Shown: positions 1 to 9,085, numbered from the stretch's first letter. The stretch is DNA of 64,000 nucleotides from Streptomyces sp. WMMC940 (GCF_027460265.1 NZ_JAPZBC010000001.1:4099501-4163500), one strand, 5' to 3'. Notes: generated from the sequence alone by a model not told the origin. A program made the numbers and translations.

Positions 1-837
1 CGAGGTGCGCGGGATACCGCGCCCGGCGGCCGCCCATGCCTGCGAGGTCAGTCCGGAGCAGTCGTAGGAGCCCGGCCCCTCCGCACCCCACACGTACGGC
101 TTGCCGATCTGCTCGGTCGCGAAGGCGACCGCGGCCTTGCCCTGCTCGCTCGCGCGGCCGTTGATCTCCTTGAGGACGCCTGAGCCCAGCCAGGCCGTCT
201 GTGCCCGGTGCGCGGCTTCCTGCTCCAGCTTCTGCAGTCGCGCCAGCTCTTCCTTCCGGAGCCGTGCCTCTATCTGCCGGGCTGCGGCGATCTGCTTGTT
301 GATCTCCTTCTTGTGCTTCTCCTTCTTGACCCGGTTCGCCTCCAGCAGCGCCCACTGGGCGCTGGCCTCCTTGCTGTAGGCCCGCAAGTCGGCCTGGGTG
401 CGGTTGAGTTCGCCGAGGAGGTCCTTCGTCGCCTTGCCGCCCGCCTTGATGCGTCCGGCGGCGTCGAGGAAGAGCTGCGGATCGTCGGTGAGGACCAACT
501 GCGCCTCGGGCGGCAGTCCACCGCCCCGGTACTGGGCGCGGGCCGTGGCGCCGGCCCGGTCCTTGAGGTCGTCGATCCTGGCCTGCCCCTTGGCGATCTC
601 CTGGGCCAGTTTCACGATCTGCGCCGACTGCCGGTCGGCCTGCTCCTCGGCCAGGTTGTACGCGTCCGTGGCCGAAGCGGCCTTGCGGTAGAGCTCGTCG
701 AGCTCCTTGCGCACTTCTTCGAGGTTCTTTCCGGGAGGCTCGGGCGGCTGGGGCGCGGCGAGGGCCTGGCCCGGCGCGGCCAGCAGCGTCACGGCGCTCA
801 CCACCGTGATGGCGGCCGCGTAAAGGCGTCGGTTCAC
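1..837 (-). CDS. NlpC/P60 (C40) cell-wall hydrolase, partial
   Basis: Secreted peptidoglycan endopeptidase whose C-terminus lies beyond the left edge (279 residues visible). It starts at a GTG behind GGAGGGGG. Residues 1-28 form a signal peptide ending in ALAA. Residues about 35-215 are charged, Lys/Glu/Gln-rich and probably coiled coil, as in RipA-like hydrolases. The catalytic domain begins near 235 with GKPYVWGAEGPGSYDCSG; C260 in YDCSG is the expected nucleophile, while the catalytic His lies outside the window. The family cleaves D-Glu/m-DAP bonds in stem peptides. The domain order is clear; the substrate is inferred. Confidence 0.9.
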   Translation of the reverse strand, partial: MNRRLYAAAITVVSAVTLLAAPGQALAAPQPPEPPGKNLEEVRKELDELYRKAASATDAYNLAEEQADRQSAQIVKLAQEIAKGQARIDDLKDRAGATARAQYRGGGLPPEAQLVLTDDPQLFLDAAGRIKAGGKATKDLLGELNRTQADLRAYSKEASAQWALLEANRVKKEKHKKEINKQIAAARQIEARLRKEELARLQKLEQEAAHRAQTAWLGSGVLKEINGRASEQGKAAVAFATEQIGKPYVWGAEGPGSYDCSGLTSQAWAAAGRGIPRTS

Positions 838-1383
838 AAGTCCCCCTCCGGACAACGCCAGACGACTCTCGTCCCTCTAAATATGATTTACCGTCAGTAA
901 CTTACGGCTTTCGACGCGATGGTGCCATGACCCGCGCCAAAGCGACAGGGTCAGACCGCCCCGGTCCTGTCTGTCACCCGTCCGCAGTCCGGGTCGTCAC
1001 CCTTCACGCACCCCCCTGTTCCTGCGGATGGACCAGCCGTGGATCACTTCCACCCCTCCGACGAACGAACCCCGGGCCGCGTTCCCGATCCGGGCACGGC
1101 ATTCCCGGGTGCGCCTTCGCGCCCTGCGCGTGCGCCCCCACGCCCTGCCTGTCAGGAACGGCCCCGCGCCCGCCTGGGGCAAACGGCCCCCGCGCCCTGC
1201 CTGTCGGGAACGGAGCGCAGCCCGTTGCCCGTGCCCCCTTCATCGCCCGTGCCCCGCTCATGCCCCGTTCCGGCGGTGGGCCGTCCCGGCGGCGGTCCCT
1301 TCCGGCGGCGCTCCCTGTGCGGCCGGGCCCCGTTCGTCGTCGGAGCTCCGTTCGCCAGCGCCTCGCACACACGAGGAACCCGT
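838..1383. other. Intergenic region, 546 bp
   Basis: No convincing gene. An unusually AT-rich patch near 878-905 could carry the promoter of the leftward NlpC/P60 gene. Two near-identical 21-bp direct repeats (differing at one base, containing CCTGTC(A/G)GGAACGG) lie at 1141-1161 and 1193-1213 inside very GC-rich sequence. Frames open through here have no family match that I recognise and no ribosome binding site. Confidence 0.5.
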
Positions 1384-2211
1384 TCAGACGGAACCAGGCG
1401 CCAGCGCCGACCACTTGACGGTCACCTCGCCCTGCCGCCACCGTCGACGCCCGTCCGTCCGGACGTCCGTCAGCGGCCAGTCCGCGGCCAGCGAACGCAC
1501 GGACCTGATCCAGCGCTGCCGCGCACCGAGCGAGGCGTACGGCGCGGCGGCCGCCCACGCCCGGTCGAAGTCCCGCAGGAACGCGTGGACCGACTCGCCC
1601 GGCACATTGCGGTGGATCAGTGCCTTGGGAAGCCGTTCGGCGAGGTCGGAAGGCCGTTCCAGCGAGCCGAGGCGGGTGGCGAAGGTGACCGTCCGCGGGC
1701 CCTCCGGGTCGAGCGCCACCCACACGTGCCGGCGGCCGATCTCGTCACAGGTCCCCTCGACCAGCAGGCCGCCGGGGGCGAGGCGGGCGCACAGCCGCTG
1801 CCACGCCTCGGCGACCTGCTCCTCGTCGTACTGACGGAGCACGTTCGCCGCCCTGATGACCAGCGGGCGGACGGGGCCGGGCAGCGGAACCTCGAAACCT
1901 CCGTGCACGAAGCTCAGCCCGTCCCGCCTGTACGGGCGGGCCGCCTCCACCCGGGCGGGCTCGATCTCGACGCCCACCACCCGGGTGCGGGGTTCCGCGG
2001 CGCGGAGCCGCTGCAGCAGTTCCACCGCTGTCCAGGGGGCCGCCCCGTAGCCGAGGTCCACAGCGACGGGCGCGACCGCCGAACGGCGCAGTGCCGGGCC
2101 GTGCACGGCGGCGATCCAGCGGTCCATGCGGCGCAGCCGGTTCGGATTGGTGGTGCCGCGCGTCACCGCGCCCACGGGGCGGGAGGAGGGCGTGACGGAG
2201 CGCGGGGACAT
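1384..2211 (-). CDS. class I SAM-dependent methyltransferase-like protein
   Basis: Predicted 275-residue cytoplasmic protein with a Rossmann methyltransferase fold. Motif I is altered: VAVDLGYGAAPWTAVEL replaces the usual DxGxGxG, and the acidic strand-2 residue appears in VVGVEIEPARV. Further along are the expected LRQYDEEQVAEAW and APGGLLVEGTCDE segments. The start (ATG, MSPRSV) is chosen where recognisable sequence begins; a GTG two codons upstream is equally possible, and no strong ribosome binding site is visible. It diverges from mshA across a 427-bp spacer. The substrate is unknown; genes like this are commonly found beside mshA in Streptomyces. Confidence 0.75.
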   Translation of the reverse strand: MSPRSVTPSSRPVGAVTRGTTNPNRLRRMDRWIAAVHGPALRRSAVAPVAVDLGYGAAPWTAVELLQRLRAAEPRTRVVGVEIEPARVEAARPYRRDGLSFVHGGFEVPLPGPVRPLVIRAANVLRQYDEEQVAEAWQRLCARLAPGGLLVEGTCDEIGRRHVWVALDPEGPRTVTFATRLGSLERPSDLAERLPKALIHRNVPGESVHAFLRDFDRAWAAAAPYASLGARQRWIRSVRSLAADWPLTDVRTDGRRRWRQGEVTVKWSALAPGSV

Positions 2212-2539
2212 GCACACGAGGGTAAACCGGAGGAAAGGCGCCCCGGTGCCGGCGGACGCCGGTGCGGACACCCGTGCCGGTCGCGGTTGGCGCGGACACC
2301 ATGACCGGGTCGTGTGACGGCCGGGGCCGACCGGTACCGTCGCTCCCTTCCGACGTCCGTGCGGCGTCCCCTCCTGGGTCGGGCGCCGGTGCGGCGGCTC
2401 GCCCACCCTTCCGGGCGTCGGCGCGCCCCCACCCCTTCGGGGCCTCGGGGGCGCCGGATTCCCGCACGGCCGTGGCCGTGCGTCCCCCGTCGGCCGTCGT
2501 ACGTCCTTGGCAACGATTGGGCAAAGCGGGGGGAGGTCA

Positions 2540-2566
2540 GGAAATGAAAGAGACGGTTCCACTGTT
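2540..2566 (+). promoter_or_regulatory. putative sigma-R (thiol-oxidative stress) promoter of mshA
   Basis: GGAAAT, exactly 18 bases, then GTT, matching the sigma-R pattern GGGAAT-N18/19-GTT as I remember it except for one base in the -35. It would start transcription about 65 bases before the mshA GTG. Mycothiol genes are known sigma-R targets in Streptomyces, so the context agrees. The rest of the 2212-2638 spacer shows no gene. Confidence 0.6.
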
Positions 2567-2638
2567 GACCGGCTTTGGAGGGCGTTGGTTGTCCTCTGTT
2601 CGCCATGCCCGAGCACCAGAGCCGAGAGGACCGTCCCC

Positions 2639-3982
2639 GTGAGCCAGTACGTGTCCCGGCTCGCCGGCACCCTGGCGGCGCCGCCCCGGTTGCGGCTGCC
2701 CGGCCACCACCGCAGGCCGCGCCGGGTGGCCATGCTCAGCGTGCACACCTCGCCCCTGCACCAGCCGGGCACCGGCGACGCGGGCGGAATGAACGTCTAC
2801 ATCGTGGAGCTGGCCAGGCGGCTCGCGGCCATCGGCGTGGAGGTCGAGATCTTCACCCGCGCCACCACGGGAGGCCTGCCGGGGACCGTCGAGCTTGCGC
2901 CGGGCGTGCTGGTCCGGCACGTGGACGCCGGTCCGTACGAGGGTCTGGCGAAGGAGGACCTACCGGCGCAGCTGTGCGCGTTCACGCACGGTGTGATGAG
3001 GGCGTGGGCGGGCCACCGGCCGGGCCACTACGACCTCGTCCACTCCCACTACTGGCTGTCCGGCCACGTCGGCTGGCTGGCCGCCGAACGCTGGGGCGTC
3101 CCCCTCGTCCACGCCATGCACACCATGGCCAAGGTCAAGAACGCCGCGCTCGCCGACGGCGACACCCCCGAGCCCGCCGCCCGCGTGATCGGCGAGACGC
3201 AGATCGTGGACGCCGCAGACCGGCTGATCGCCAACACCGCGGAAGAGGCCGGCGAGCTGGTCCGGCACTACGGCGCCGGGCCCGCGAAGGTCGCCGTCGT
3301 CCATCCCGGCGTGAACCTCGACCGCTTCCGGGTCGCCGACGGCCGTTCGGCCGCGCGGGCCCGCCTGGGGCTGCCGCAGGACGCCGTGATCCCGCTGTTC
3401 GCCGGTCGCATCCAGCCGCTGAAGGCGCCCGACGTGCTGCTGAGGGCCGTCGCGCTGCTGCTGGCGGAGGACCCCTCGCTGCGGTCCCGCATGGTCGTGC
3501 CGATAGTGGGCGGCCCGAGCGGCAGCGGTCTGGCCAAGCCGGAAGGCCTGCAGAAGCTGGCGGCCCGGCTGGGCATCGCCGATGTGGTGCAGTTCCGGCC
3601 GCCGGTCGCCCAGGACCGGCTCGCGGACTGGTTCAGGGCGGCGTCGGTCCTGGTCATGCCCTCGCACAGCGAGTCGTTCGGGCTGGTCGCCATAGAGGCG
3701 CAGGCGGCCGGCACGCCCGTCGTCGCCGCCGCGGTGGGCGGGCTCCCGGTGGCCGTGCGGGACGACAGGACCGGTTTCCTCGTGGCCGGTCACGACCCCG
3801 CGGACTACGCACGCGTGCTGCGCCGCTTCGTCGACGACCCCCGCCTGACGGGACGGATGGGCGCGGCAGCGGCCGCGCACGCCCGCTGCTTCGGCTGGGA
3901 CTCGGCGGCCTCGGCCACCGCCGAGGTCTACACGGCCGCGATGCACGAGCACCGCCGTCGCGTACGCTCCCACCATGGCTGA
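2639..3982 (+). CDS. mshA: D-inositol-3-phosphate glycosyltransferase (mycothiol synthesis)
   Basis: GT4-family enzyme that joins GlcNAc from UDP-GlcNAc to 1L-myo-inositol-1-phosphate, the first step of mycothiol synthesis. The 447-residue length is normal for MshA. Residues 44-54 are [11 protein letters not shown], the N-terminal acceptor/phosphate loop typical of the family. The C-terminal GT-B domain carries [21 protein letters not shown] near residue 342, the E-x7-E nucleotide-sugar site. The GTG start is chosen because GAGAGGA lies just upstream and family homology begins here; an in-frame codon at 2507 would add an unrelated extension. It overlaps the next gene by 8 bases. Confidence 0.95.
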   Translation: MSQYVSRLAGTLAAPPRLRLPGHHRRPRRVAMLSVHTSPLHQPGTGDAGGMNVYIVELARRLAAIGVEVEIFTRATTGGLPGTVELAPGVLVRHVDAGPYEGLAKEDLPAQLCAFTHGVMRAWAGHRPGHYDLVHSHYWLSGHVGWLAAERWGVPLVHAMHTMAKVKNAALADGDTPEPAARVIGETQIVDAADRLIANTAEEAGELVRHYGAGPAKVAVVHPGVNLDRFRVADGRSAARARLGLPQDAVIPLFAGRIQPLKAPDVLLRAVALLLAEDPSLRSRMVVPIVGGPSGSGLAKPEGLQKLAARLGIADVVQFRPPVAQDRLADWFRAASVLVMPSHSESFGLVAIEAQAAGTPVVAAAVGGLPVAVRDDRTGFLVAGHDPADYARVLRRFVDDPRLTGRMGAAAAAHARCFGWDSAASATAEVYTAAMHEHRRRVRSHHG

Positions 3983-4466
3983 CGCTCGGCAGATCATCGA
4001 GGCGTACCTCAAGGACGCGGAACTTGAGTGGGAGTGCCCGGAGCCCGGCTCCTACGTCGTCACCCTCCCCGGCACGCGCAAGCTCGCCACGACCTGCTCC
4101 CTGCGCGTCGGCCGGCACACGCTGTCCGTCAACGCCTTCGTCATCCGCCACCCCGACGAGAACGAGGCCGGCGTCCACCGCTGGCTGCTGGAGCGCAACC
4201 TCAAGCTGTTCGGGGTGAGCTACGCCGTCGACCGGCTCGGTGACGTCTACCTCGTCGGCCGGCTTCCGCTGTCGGCGGTCGGCCCCGACGAGCTCGACAG
4301 ACTGCTCGGGACGGTCCTGGAGGCCGCGGACGGGGCGTTCAACTCCCTGCTGGAGCTCGGGTTCGCCGGAGCCATCCGCAAGGAGTACGCCTGGCGGGTC
4401 GCCCGCGGCGAATCCACCCGCAACCTCGAGGCGTTCACGCATCTGACCCAGCGGGCCACGGACTGA
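3975..4466 (+). CDS. YbjN-domain protein
   Basis: A 163-residue cytoplasmic protein of the YbjN family (a type III secretion chaperone-like fold). It begins [27 protein letters not shown]; the central [23 protein letters not shown] is the typical conserved block. No catalytic residues are known for the family. It overlaps the 3' end of mshA by 8 bases, so the two are probably translated together; a YbjN gene after mshA is common in Streptomyces. The last codons and stop sit inside a perfect 20-bp tandem duplication. Confidence 0.88.
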   Translation: MADARQIIEAYLKDAELEWECPEPGSYVVTLPGTRKLATTCSLRVGRHTLSVNAFVIRHPDENEAGVHRWLLERNLKLFGVSYAVDRLGDVYLVGRLPLSAVGPDELDRLLGTVLEAADGAFNSLLELGFAGAIRKEYAWRVARGESTRNLEAFTHLTQRATD

Positions 4467-4482
4467 CCCAGCGGGCCACGGA
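4443..4482. repeat. perfect 20-bp tandem duplication at the end of the YbjN gene
   Basis: Positions 4443-4462 and 4463-4482 are identical (unit begins CTGACCCAGC). The first copy encodes the final residues; the stop codon TGA at 4464-4466 arises at the start of the second copy. The remaining spacer up to 4729 is GC-rich and shows no gene. Confidence 0.95.
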
Positions 4483-4729
4483 CCGGTCCGGCGGGGCGTG
4501 GGCCGGCCACAGAGGCGCGGCCGCCCCGGTGAGCCCCTGCTGCGCCCGCCGGACCGAAGCCGGCCCGGCGCCATGGCCGGCCGACCCGGCGGGCACTGGG
4601 GTCCGGAAGCCAGGCCCCTTCCGTTCCGCCCCCGTTCCGCCCTCCTGCCCGCCCCGACCGTTGCGCCTCGGGCCTCCCCGCGCCCTGTGCAATGGGCGCT
4701 CGCGATCACCGGCCCGTCCGCTGCGTCCG

Positions 4730-6187
4730 TCAGGCGCCGGCCTCGCCGACGCCTGACGCGGTCCCGCCGCACGTGCCCGTGCTCGTGTGTCCGCCGGCCC
4801 CGGCCCTGGGCTCGGTCCCGGCAGTCCCGGTCCCGTCGTCCGCTCCACCCGAGTGCTGTGCCGGCACGGGCTCCGTCGGCGGTACGAGGGCCGCCGGCGG
4901 TGCGCAGTCCGCGGGCGCGGCCGGTGCCGGTGCGGCCGTCCGGACCGGTACCGCGGAGGTCCCCCGCTCCCCGGACGCCCCGGGGCCGTCCGGCAGTCCG
5001 CGCATCAGCAGCCAGTAGCCCAGCGCCGCCACGGTGCCGATGACCGCGCACGACGCCCACAGCCAGGCGGCGCCGAAGCGGTCGATGACGTAACCCGCCA
5101 TCAGTGGGGCGACCAGCGCCGCCGCCGACCAGGAGAGGGTGTGGACACCCTGGTAGCGGCCGCGGCCGTGCACCGGCGACAGTCGCACCACCAGTCCCAT
5201 CTGCGTGGGGGAGTTGACGATCTCGGCGAGCGTCCACACGACGACCGTCAGCGCGTAGACGCCGAGCGAGCCGGCGAACGCGGTGAGACCGAAGCCGTAT
5301 CCGGCGAGCAGGGCGGAGACGACGAGCAGGCGCTGGGGGTCGCGGTGCTCGATCAGGCGGGTGACCGGGATCTGGAGTGCGACGATGAGCACGCCGTTGA
5401 GGGCGATGACGAAGCCGTAGTCCGAGGGCGACCAGCCGTCCATGCCCATCGCCACCGGCAGGGCGACCGAACTCTGCATGAAGATGAGGGCGAGGAGGAA
5501 GGACAGCCCGACGACGCCCATGTAGCGCCCGTCGCGCAGCACGGAGCCGAGGCTGGTCCCGGGCTCCGCCTTCCCGGCCGTGGTGATGTGCTCCGGCCGG
5601 GACTCCGGCAGTTTGACGAAGACCACGACCGCGCAGACGAGGGTGAGCGCGGCCTCGCCGAGGAAGCCGGCGAGATAGCTGTACTCGGCGACGAGTCCGG
5701 CGCCCGCGGAGGAGATGGCGAACCCGAGGTTGATCGCCCAGTAGTTGAGGGAGAAGGCCCGAACCCGGTCCTCGGGCCGGACGATGTCCGCCATCATCGC
5801 CTGCACGGCCGGCCGGGAGGCGTTGCTCGTCATGCCGACGAGACCGGCGACGGCGGCGATCGCCACCGGGTGCTCCATGAAACCGAGCAGGGCCACTGAG
5901 GCGGCGGTCGAGGTCTGGGCGATCAGCAGCGTGGGCCGCCGCCCGAGCCGGTCGGCCATGACCCCGGCGCCCAGCGACGAGACGACGCCGCCGAGCCCGT
6001 GCAGGGCGGCGACGATTCCGGCGTACGAGGCGGAGTAGCCGCGCTCCAGCGTGAGGTACAGGGCCGTGTAGGTGGCGACGAAGGCGCCGAGCCGGTTGAC
6101 CAGGGTGCTGGTCCACAGCCACCAGAACGCCCGGGGCAGACCCGAGACGCTCTCCTTCGCGGCCCGTCTGAGCGCGGCTGCGTGCAT
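4730..6187 (-). CDS. MFS transporter, drug:H+ antiporter type
   Basis: Membrane protein of 485 residues with about 12 hydrophobic segments between residues 15 and 400. The segment VMADRLGRRPTLL after the second helix is the MFS loop motif GxxADRxGRR. It probably exports a small molecule by proton antiport; the substrate cannot be read. The last 80 residues (from about 405) are Ala/Pro/Gly/Thr-rich and look disordered. The start is ATG preceded by GGGGGGAC. It diverges from gpmA across 135 bp. Confidence 0.88.
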   Translation of the reverse strand: MHAAALRRAAKESVSGLPRAFWWLWTSTLVNRLGAFVATYTALYLTLERGYSASYAGIVAALHGLGGVVSSLGAGVMADRLGRRPTLLIAQTSTAASVALLGFMEHPVAIAAVAGLVGMTSNASRPAVQAMMADIVRPEDRVRAFSLNYWAINLGFAISSAGAGLVAEYSYLAGFLGEAALTLVCAVVVFVKLPESRPEHITTAGKAEPGTSLGSVLRDGRYMGVVGLSFLLALIFMQSSVALPVAMGMDGWSPSDYGFVIALNGVLIVALQIPVTRLIEHRDPQRLLVVSALLAGYGFGLTAFAGSLGVYALTVVVWTLAEIVNSPTQMGLVVRLSPVHGRGRYQGVHTLSWSAAALVAPLMAGYVIDRFGAAWLWASCAVIGTVAALGYWLLMRGLPDGPGASGERGTSAVPVRTAAPAPAAPADCAPPAALVPPTEPVPAQHSGGADDGTGTAGTEPRAGAGGHTSTGTCGGTASGVGEAGA

Positions 6188-6322
6188 ACGTGCGTCCCCC
6201 CGGAGCGATGTAAGTGGCTCTATGGCATTCGGTAACTTACAAGTGGGTCACTCCGGAAGGCCAGTGAATTGACGCCGGACGCCAATCGTCGGCCGTGACG
6301 GGCGTCGATTAGGCTCGGCCCC

Positions 6323-7084
6323 ATGGCCGACGCGACGTACAAGCTGATCCTCCTCCGCCACGGCGAGAGCGAGTGGAACGCGAAGAACCTGTTCACCGGC
6401 TGGGTGGACGTCAACCTCACCGAGAAGGGCGAGAAGGAGGCTGTCCGCGGCGGCGAGCTGCTCAAGGACGCCGGTCTGCTCCCCGACGTGGTGCACACCT
6501 CGCTCCAGAAGCGCGCCATCCGCACCGCCCAGCTCGCGCTGGAGGCCGCGGACCGCCACTGGATCCCGGTGCACCGCTCCTGGCGTCTGAACGAGCGCCA
6601 CTACGGCGCCCTGCAGGGCAAGGACAAGGCGCAGACCCTCGCGGAGTTCGGCGAGGAGCAGTTCATGCTGTGGCGCCGCTCCTACGACGTCCCGCCGCCG
6701 CCGATCGACGACGACAACGAGTTCTCCCAGGCGCACGACGCCCGCTACGCGACGATCCCGCCGGAGCTGCGCCCGCGTACCGAGTGCCTCAAGGACGTCG
6801 TCGTCCGCATGCTGCCGTACTGGTACGACGCCATCGTCCCGGACCTGCTGACCGGCCGCACGGTCCTCGTCGCCGCCCACGGCAACAGCCTGCGCGCCCT
6901 GGTCAAGCACCTGGACGGCATCTCCGACACCGACATCGCGGGTCTGAACATCCCGACGGGCATCCCGCTGGCCTACGACCTGGACGCCGACTTCAAGCCG
7001 GTGAATCCGGGCGGCACCTACCTCGACCCGGAGGCCGCGGCCGCGGCGATCGAGGCGGTCAAGAACCAGGGCAAGAAGAAGTAG
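6323..7084 (+). CDS. gpmA: 2,3-bisphosphoglycerate-dependent phosphoglycerate mutase
   Basis: Glycolytic enzyme interconverting 3- and 2-phosphoglycerate. The 253-residue length is standard. Residues 11-18 LRHGESEW contain the phospho-histidine H13, and [12 protein letters not shown] and [10 protein letters not shown] (second catalytic His near 186) follow in order. It is monocistronic: a strong hairpin ends it, and the upstream gene diverges. Confidence 0.97.
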   Translation: MADATYKLILLRHGESEWNAKNLFTGWVDVNLTEKGEKEAVRGGELLKDAGLLPDVVHTSLQKRAIRTAQLALEAADRHWIPVHRSWRLNERHYGALQGKDKAQTLAEFGEEQFMLWRRSYDVPPPPIDDDNEFSQAHDARYATIPPELRPRTECLKDVVVRMLPYWYDAIVPDLLTGRTVLVAAHGNSLRALVKHLDGISDTDIAGLNIPTGIPLAYDLDADFKPVNPGGTYLDPEAAAAAIEAVKNQGKKK

Positions 7085-7097
7085 GGTTTGTGATCAT

Positions 7098-7135
7098 GCC
7101 TCCGCGCCGGCACCCACGGGTGCCGGCGCGGAGGC
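7098..7135 (+). terminator. rho-independent terminator of gpmA
   Basis: Stem GCCTCCGCGCCGGCACC pairs perfectly with its complement across a 3-4 base loop and is followed by GTTTTC. Confidence 0.9.
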
Positions 7136-7360
7136 GTTTTCATGCCGCGGGCCCTTGCTGGGGCGTCGACGGGCTGGGACGCCCCGGCGGGTGCCGCGGT
7201 GCCGCGGCACCGGGCCGACTGGCCCGGATGCGGGGGCAGGCGGGGTGGGGGTCGTGGTCCGGCGTGAACTGCGAGGGGCGTTCTCTTTGACAGGTCCTCG
7301 TAGAGGGGGGACGCTGGAAAGGCCCTGAAAGTCCGATTAATTCTTCATGGTCGGAGGTGC

Positions 7361-7621
7361 ATGGGAATGCGCCGCAGGATCGTAGCCGCGTTGTCGGCAG
7401 GAGTCGCAGGGCTCGCACTCGGTGTGATGCCGGCAACCGGAGCATACGCCGCGAGCCAGGTCACGGCTGATCGTGGATGTTCCGACTGGAGGGGCGGGGG
7501 CTGCGGTTACTACGACGACTACCGCGACTACCGGCACCACGATCGGTACTACGACCGGTACTACGACAACTTCGACAGGAACTTCAACGACGTCGTGGTC
7601 ATCCTCGTCGCCGTGAGGTGA
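7361..7621 (+). CDS. small exported Tyr/Asp/Arg-rich protein
   Basis: An 86-residue protein that I cannot assign to a family. Residues 1-31 are a signal peptide (MGMRRR, hydrophobic core, cleavage after AYAA). The mature part has two Cys in CSDWRGGGCGYY and then a run made almost only of Tyr, Asp, Arg and His, ending in a hydrophobic VVVILVAV. It is preceded by GGAGGTGC and followed 30 bases later by a terminator hairpin, both of which support a real gene. Confidence 0.75.
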   Translation: MGMRRRIVAALSAGVAGLALGVMPATGAYAASQVTADRGCSDWRGGGCGYYDDYRDYRHHDRYYDRYYDNFDRNFNDVVVILVAVR

Positions 7622-7650
7622 GCACGGGCGACAGCGTGAGCGGAACGACG

Positions 7651-7674
7651 AACCGCCCCCGGGCGGGGGCGGTT
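7651..7674 (+). terminator. terminator hairpin after the small exported gene
   Basis: AACCGCCCCC, a 4-base loop, then GGGGGCGGTT: a perfect 10-bp stem 30 bases after the stop codon. A U-run is weak (TTCGAT). Confidence 0.75.
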
Positions 7675-7681
7675 CGATCCG

Positions 7682-7822
7682 GTGTGCACGCATGACCTTG
7701 CCGCCTGGACGAAGATCACGCCGGACGACGTGGAAGCCGCCCTCGGGCTGCGCGTGCGGCCCGAGCAGGAGAAGAACGTCGAGCCGGTCGCGGTCCCGCC
7801 CGCCGAGGCGTGCGTCGTGTGA
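7682..7822 (+). pseudogene. 46-residue orphan ORF or 3' gene remnant
   Basis: A short frame VCTHDLAAWTKITPDDVEAA... ending in PAEACVV. Nearly every codon ends in G or C, as in real Streptomyces genes, and a strong terminator follows 31 bases later. However, no ribosome binding site precedes the GTG, and the frame opens inside the preceding terminator hairpin. It is either an unrecognised small protein or the tail of a lost gene. I do not recognise the sequence. Confidence 0.35.
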
Positions 7823-7852
7823 TGCCGCGCGGCCGTCCGCCCCCCGGCGGAC

Positions 7853-7888
7853 CGAGGGGCTCCGTCCACGCGCGGACGGAGCCCCTCG
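7853..7888. terminator. long hairpin between convergent small ORFs
   Basis: CGAGGGGCTCCGTCC pairs perfectly with GGACGGAGCCCCTCG across a 6-base loop. It can act in both directions, serving the short frame to the left and the Cys-rich gene to the right. Confidence 0.85.
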
Positions 7889-7903
7889 GGCGCACTCGGG
7901 CGG

Positions 7904-8053
7904 TCAGCCGCACTGGCACGGCGCGCCCGACTGGCAGCCGCAGCCGCAGCCCGAGCCGCAGCCGCAGGCACCGAGCAACGGGAGCCGGCGCGGCTCCTGG
8001 GGCACTTCGACGGACACTTCCTGGCGCGGGTCGGTCATGGGGGAGTCGGCCAT
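7904..8053 (-). CDS. 49-residue Cys/Gly-rich small protein
   Basis: An unusual short gene with an ideal ribosome binding site (GAGGAGG, 6 bases before ATG) and a terminator 16 bases after the stop. Residues 1-28 are acidic/polar and end in PRRLPLLGA; residues 29-49 contain 7 Cys among Gly, Ser and Gln (CGCGSGCGCGCQSG, then APCQCG). The layout, a plain N-terminal half and a Cys/Gly tail, could be a metal-binding protein or the precursor of a modified peptide. No modification genes are nearby. I do not know a named family. Confidence 0.7.
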   Translation of the reverse strand: MADSPMTDPRQEVSVEVPQEPRRLPLLGACGCGSGCGCGCQSGAPCQCG

Positions 8054-8283
8054 GGGATCCTCCTCAAAGGCGCACCTTCGACGCCTCTCCCCATTGCATC
8101 CCCACTCGGCACGGCGCATCAACGGCGCACGGAGGCCAAGCCGCCGCGAGCCGTTCGTGCCCCCCGGTCGTAGCGTCGCTCGACAAGACGCCCGGTCCGG
8201 TCGACGCACCGCTCGCGCACCGCGGCCCACAGCGGACCGGATGATCTGTCACGTGCTCCCGACCGCGACGCCCCGTCGGCCGG

Positions 8284-8961
8284 TCACGCGCCGTCGACCC
8301 GCGTCTCCGGCTGCAGCTCGTCCGCGTGCTCGCCCGTGACCAGGTACACGACGCGCTTGGCCACGGCCACGGCGTGGTCGGCGTACCGCTCGTAGTAGCG
8401 CCCGAGCAGCGTGACGTCGACCGCCGTCTCGATGCCGTGCTTCCAGCGGTCGTCGATCAGGTGCGTGAAGAGGGTGCGGTGCAGCAGGTCCATCTCGTCG
8501 TCGTCGTTCTCCAGCTGGAGCGCCAGGTCGACGTCCTTGGTGATGATGACCTCCGCGGCCTTCGCCATCAGGCGCTGCGCGAGCTGCCCCATCTCCAGGA
8601 TGGTCGCGTGCAGGTCGCGCGGGACCGCCGAGTCCGGGAAGCGGAGCCGGGCGAGCTTGGCCACGTGCTGGGCCAGGTCGCCGGAGCGCTCCAGGTCCGC
8701 GCTCATCCGCAGCGAGGTCACCACGATGCGGAGGTCCGTCGCGACCGGCTGCTGGCGGGCGAGCAGGGCTATCGCCCGCGCCTCCAGGTCGTGCTGCAGA
8801 TCGTCGACCTTCTGGTCCGCGGCGATCACACTCTCCGCGAGCTTGAGATCGGCGTCGAGCATGGCCGTGGTGGCGCGCCCGATCGCCGAGCCGACCAGCC
8901 TGGCCATCTCGACGAGGCCCTCGCCGATCGAGTCCAGTTCCTCGTGGTACGCGTCCCGCAT
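8284..8961 (-). CDS. phoU: phosphate transport system regulator PhoU
   Basis: A 225-residue all-helical PhoU with two repeats; each holds the metal-binding E/D-x3-D-type segments (ARAIALLARQQPVATDLR, then ERYADHAVAVAKRV). PhoU modulates PhoR signalling and phosphate uptake. The start MRDAYHEELD is the usual family N-terminus and has AGAGAGGG upstream; the open frame further 5' is not coding-like. It diverges from phoR-phoP across a PHO box, so it is probably activated by PhoP in low phosphate. Confidence 0.95.
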   Translation of the reverse strand: MRDAYHEELDSIGEGLVEMARLVGSAIGRATTAMLDADLKLAESVIAADQKVDDLQHDLEARAIALLARQQPVATDLRIVVTSLRMSADLERSGDLAQHVAKLARLRFPDSAVPRDLHATILEMGQLAQRLMAKAAEVIITKDVDLALQLENDDDEMDLLHRTLFTHLIDDRWKHGIETAVDVTLLGRYYERYADHAVAVAKRVVYLVTGEHADELQPETRVDGA

Positions 8962-9052
8962 GGGGTTCCCTCTCTTGAATGCGTCAGGGGTCCGGGTGGG
9001 GCTGAACCCCCACGCTCCCACGTTCCGTCCGCAACGCGTCCGGATCCACCCT

Positions 9053-9085
9053 CCCAAGTGAACCGCTACCTTCCCCTCGGTGAAC
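9053..9085 (-). promoter_or_regulatory. PHO box (PhoP operator) between phoU and phoR
   Basis: Three contiguous 11-base direct repeat units on the minus strand: GTTCACCGAGG, GGAAGGTAGCG, GTTCACTTGGG. Units 1 and 3 match the Streptomyces PHO unit core GTTCACC; unit 2 is degenerate. The site lies 92 bases before phoU and 74 before phoR, so PhoP can regulate both. Confidence 0.85.

Noticed and set aside
927..1418. Plus-strand frame in the gap after the NlpC gene
   Set aside because: Pro/Arg-rich sequence without ribosome site or homology; probably a GC artefact.
3654..6122. Very long open frame on the minus strand across mshA's end, YbjN and the MFS gene
   Set aside because: Arg/Pro/Gly-rich translation with no domain; it is a by-product of high GC content opposite or out of frame with real genes.
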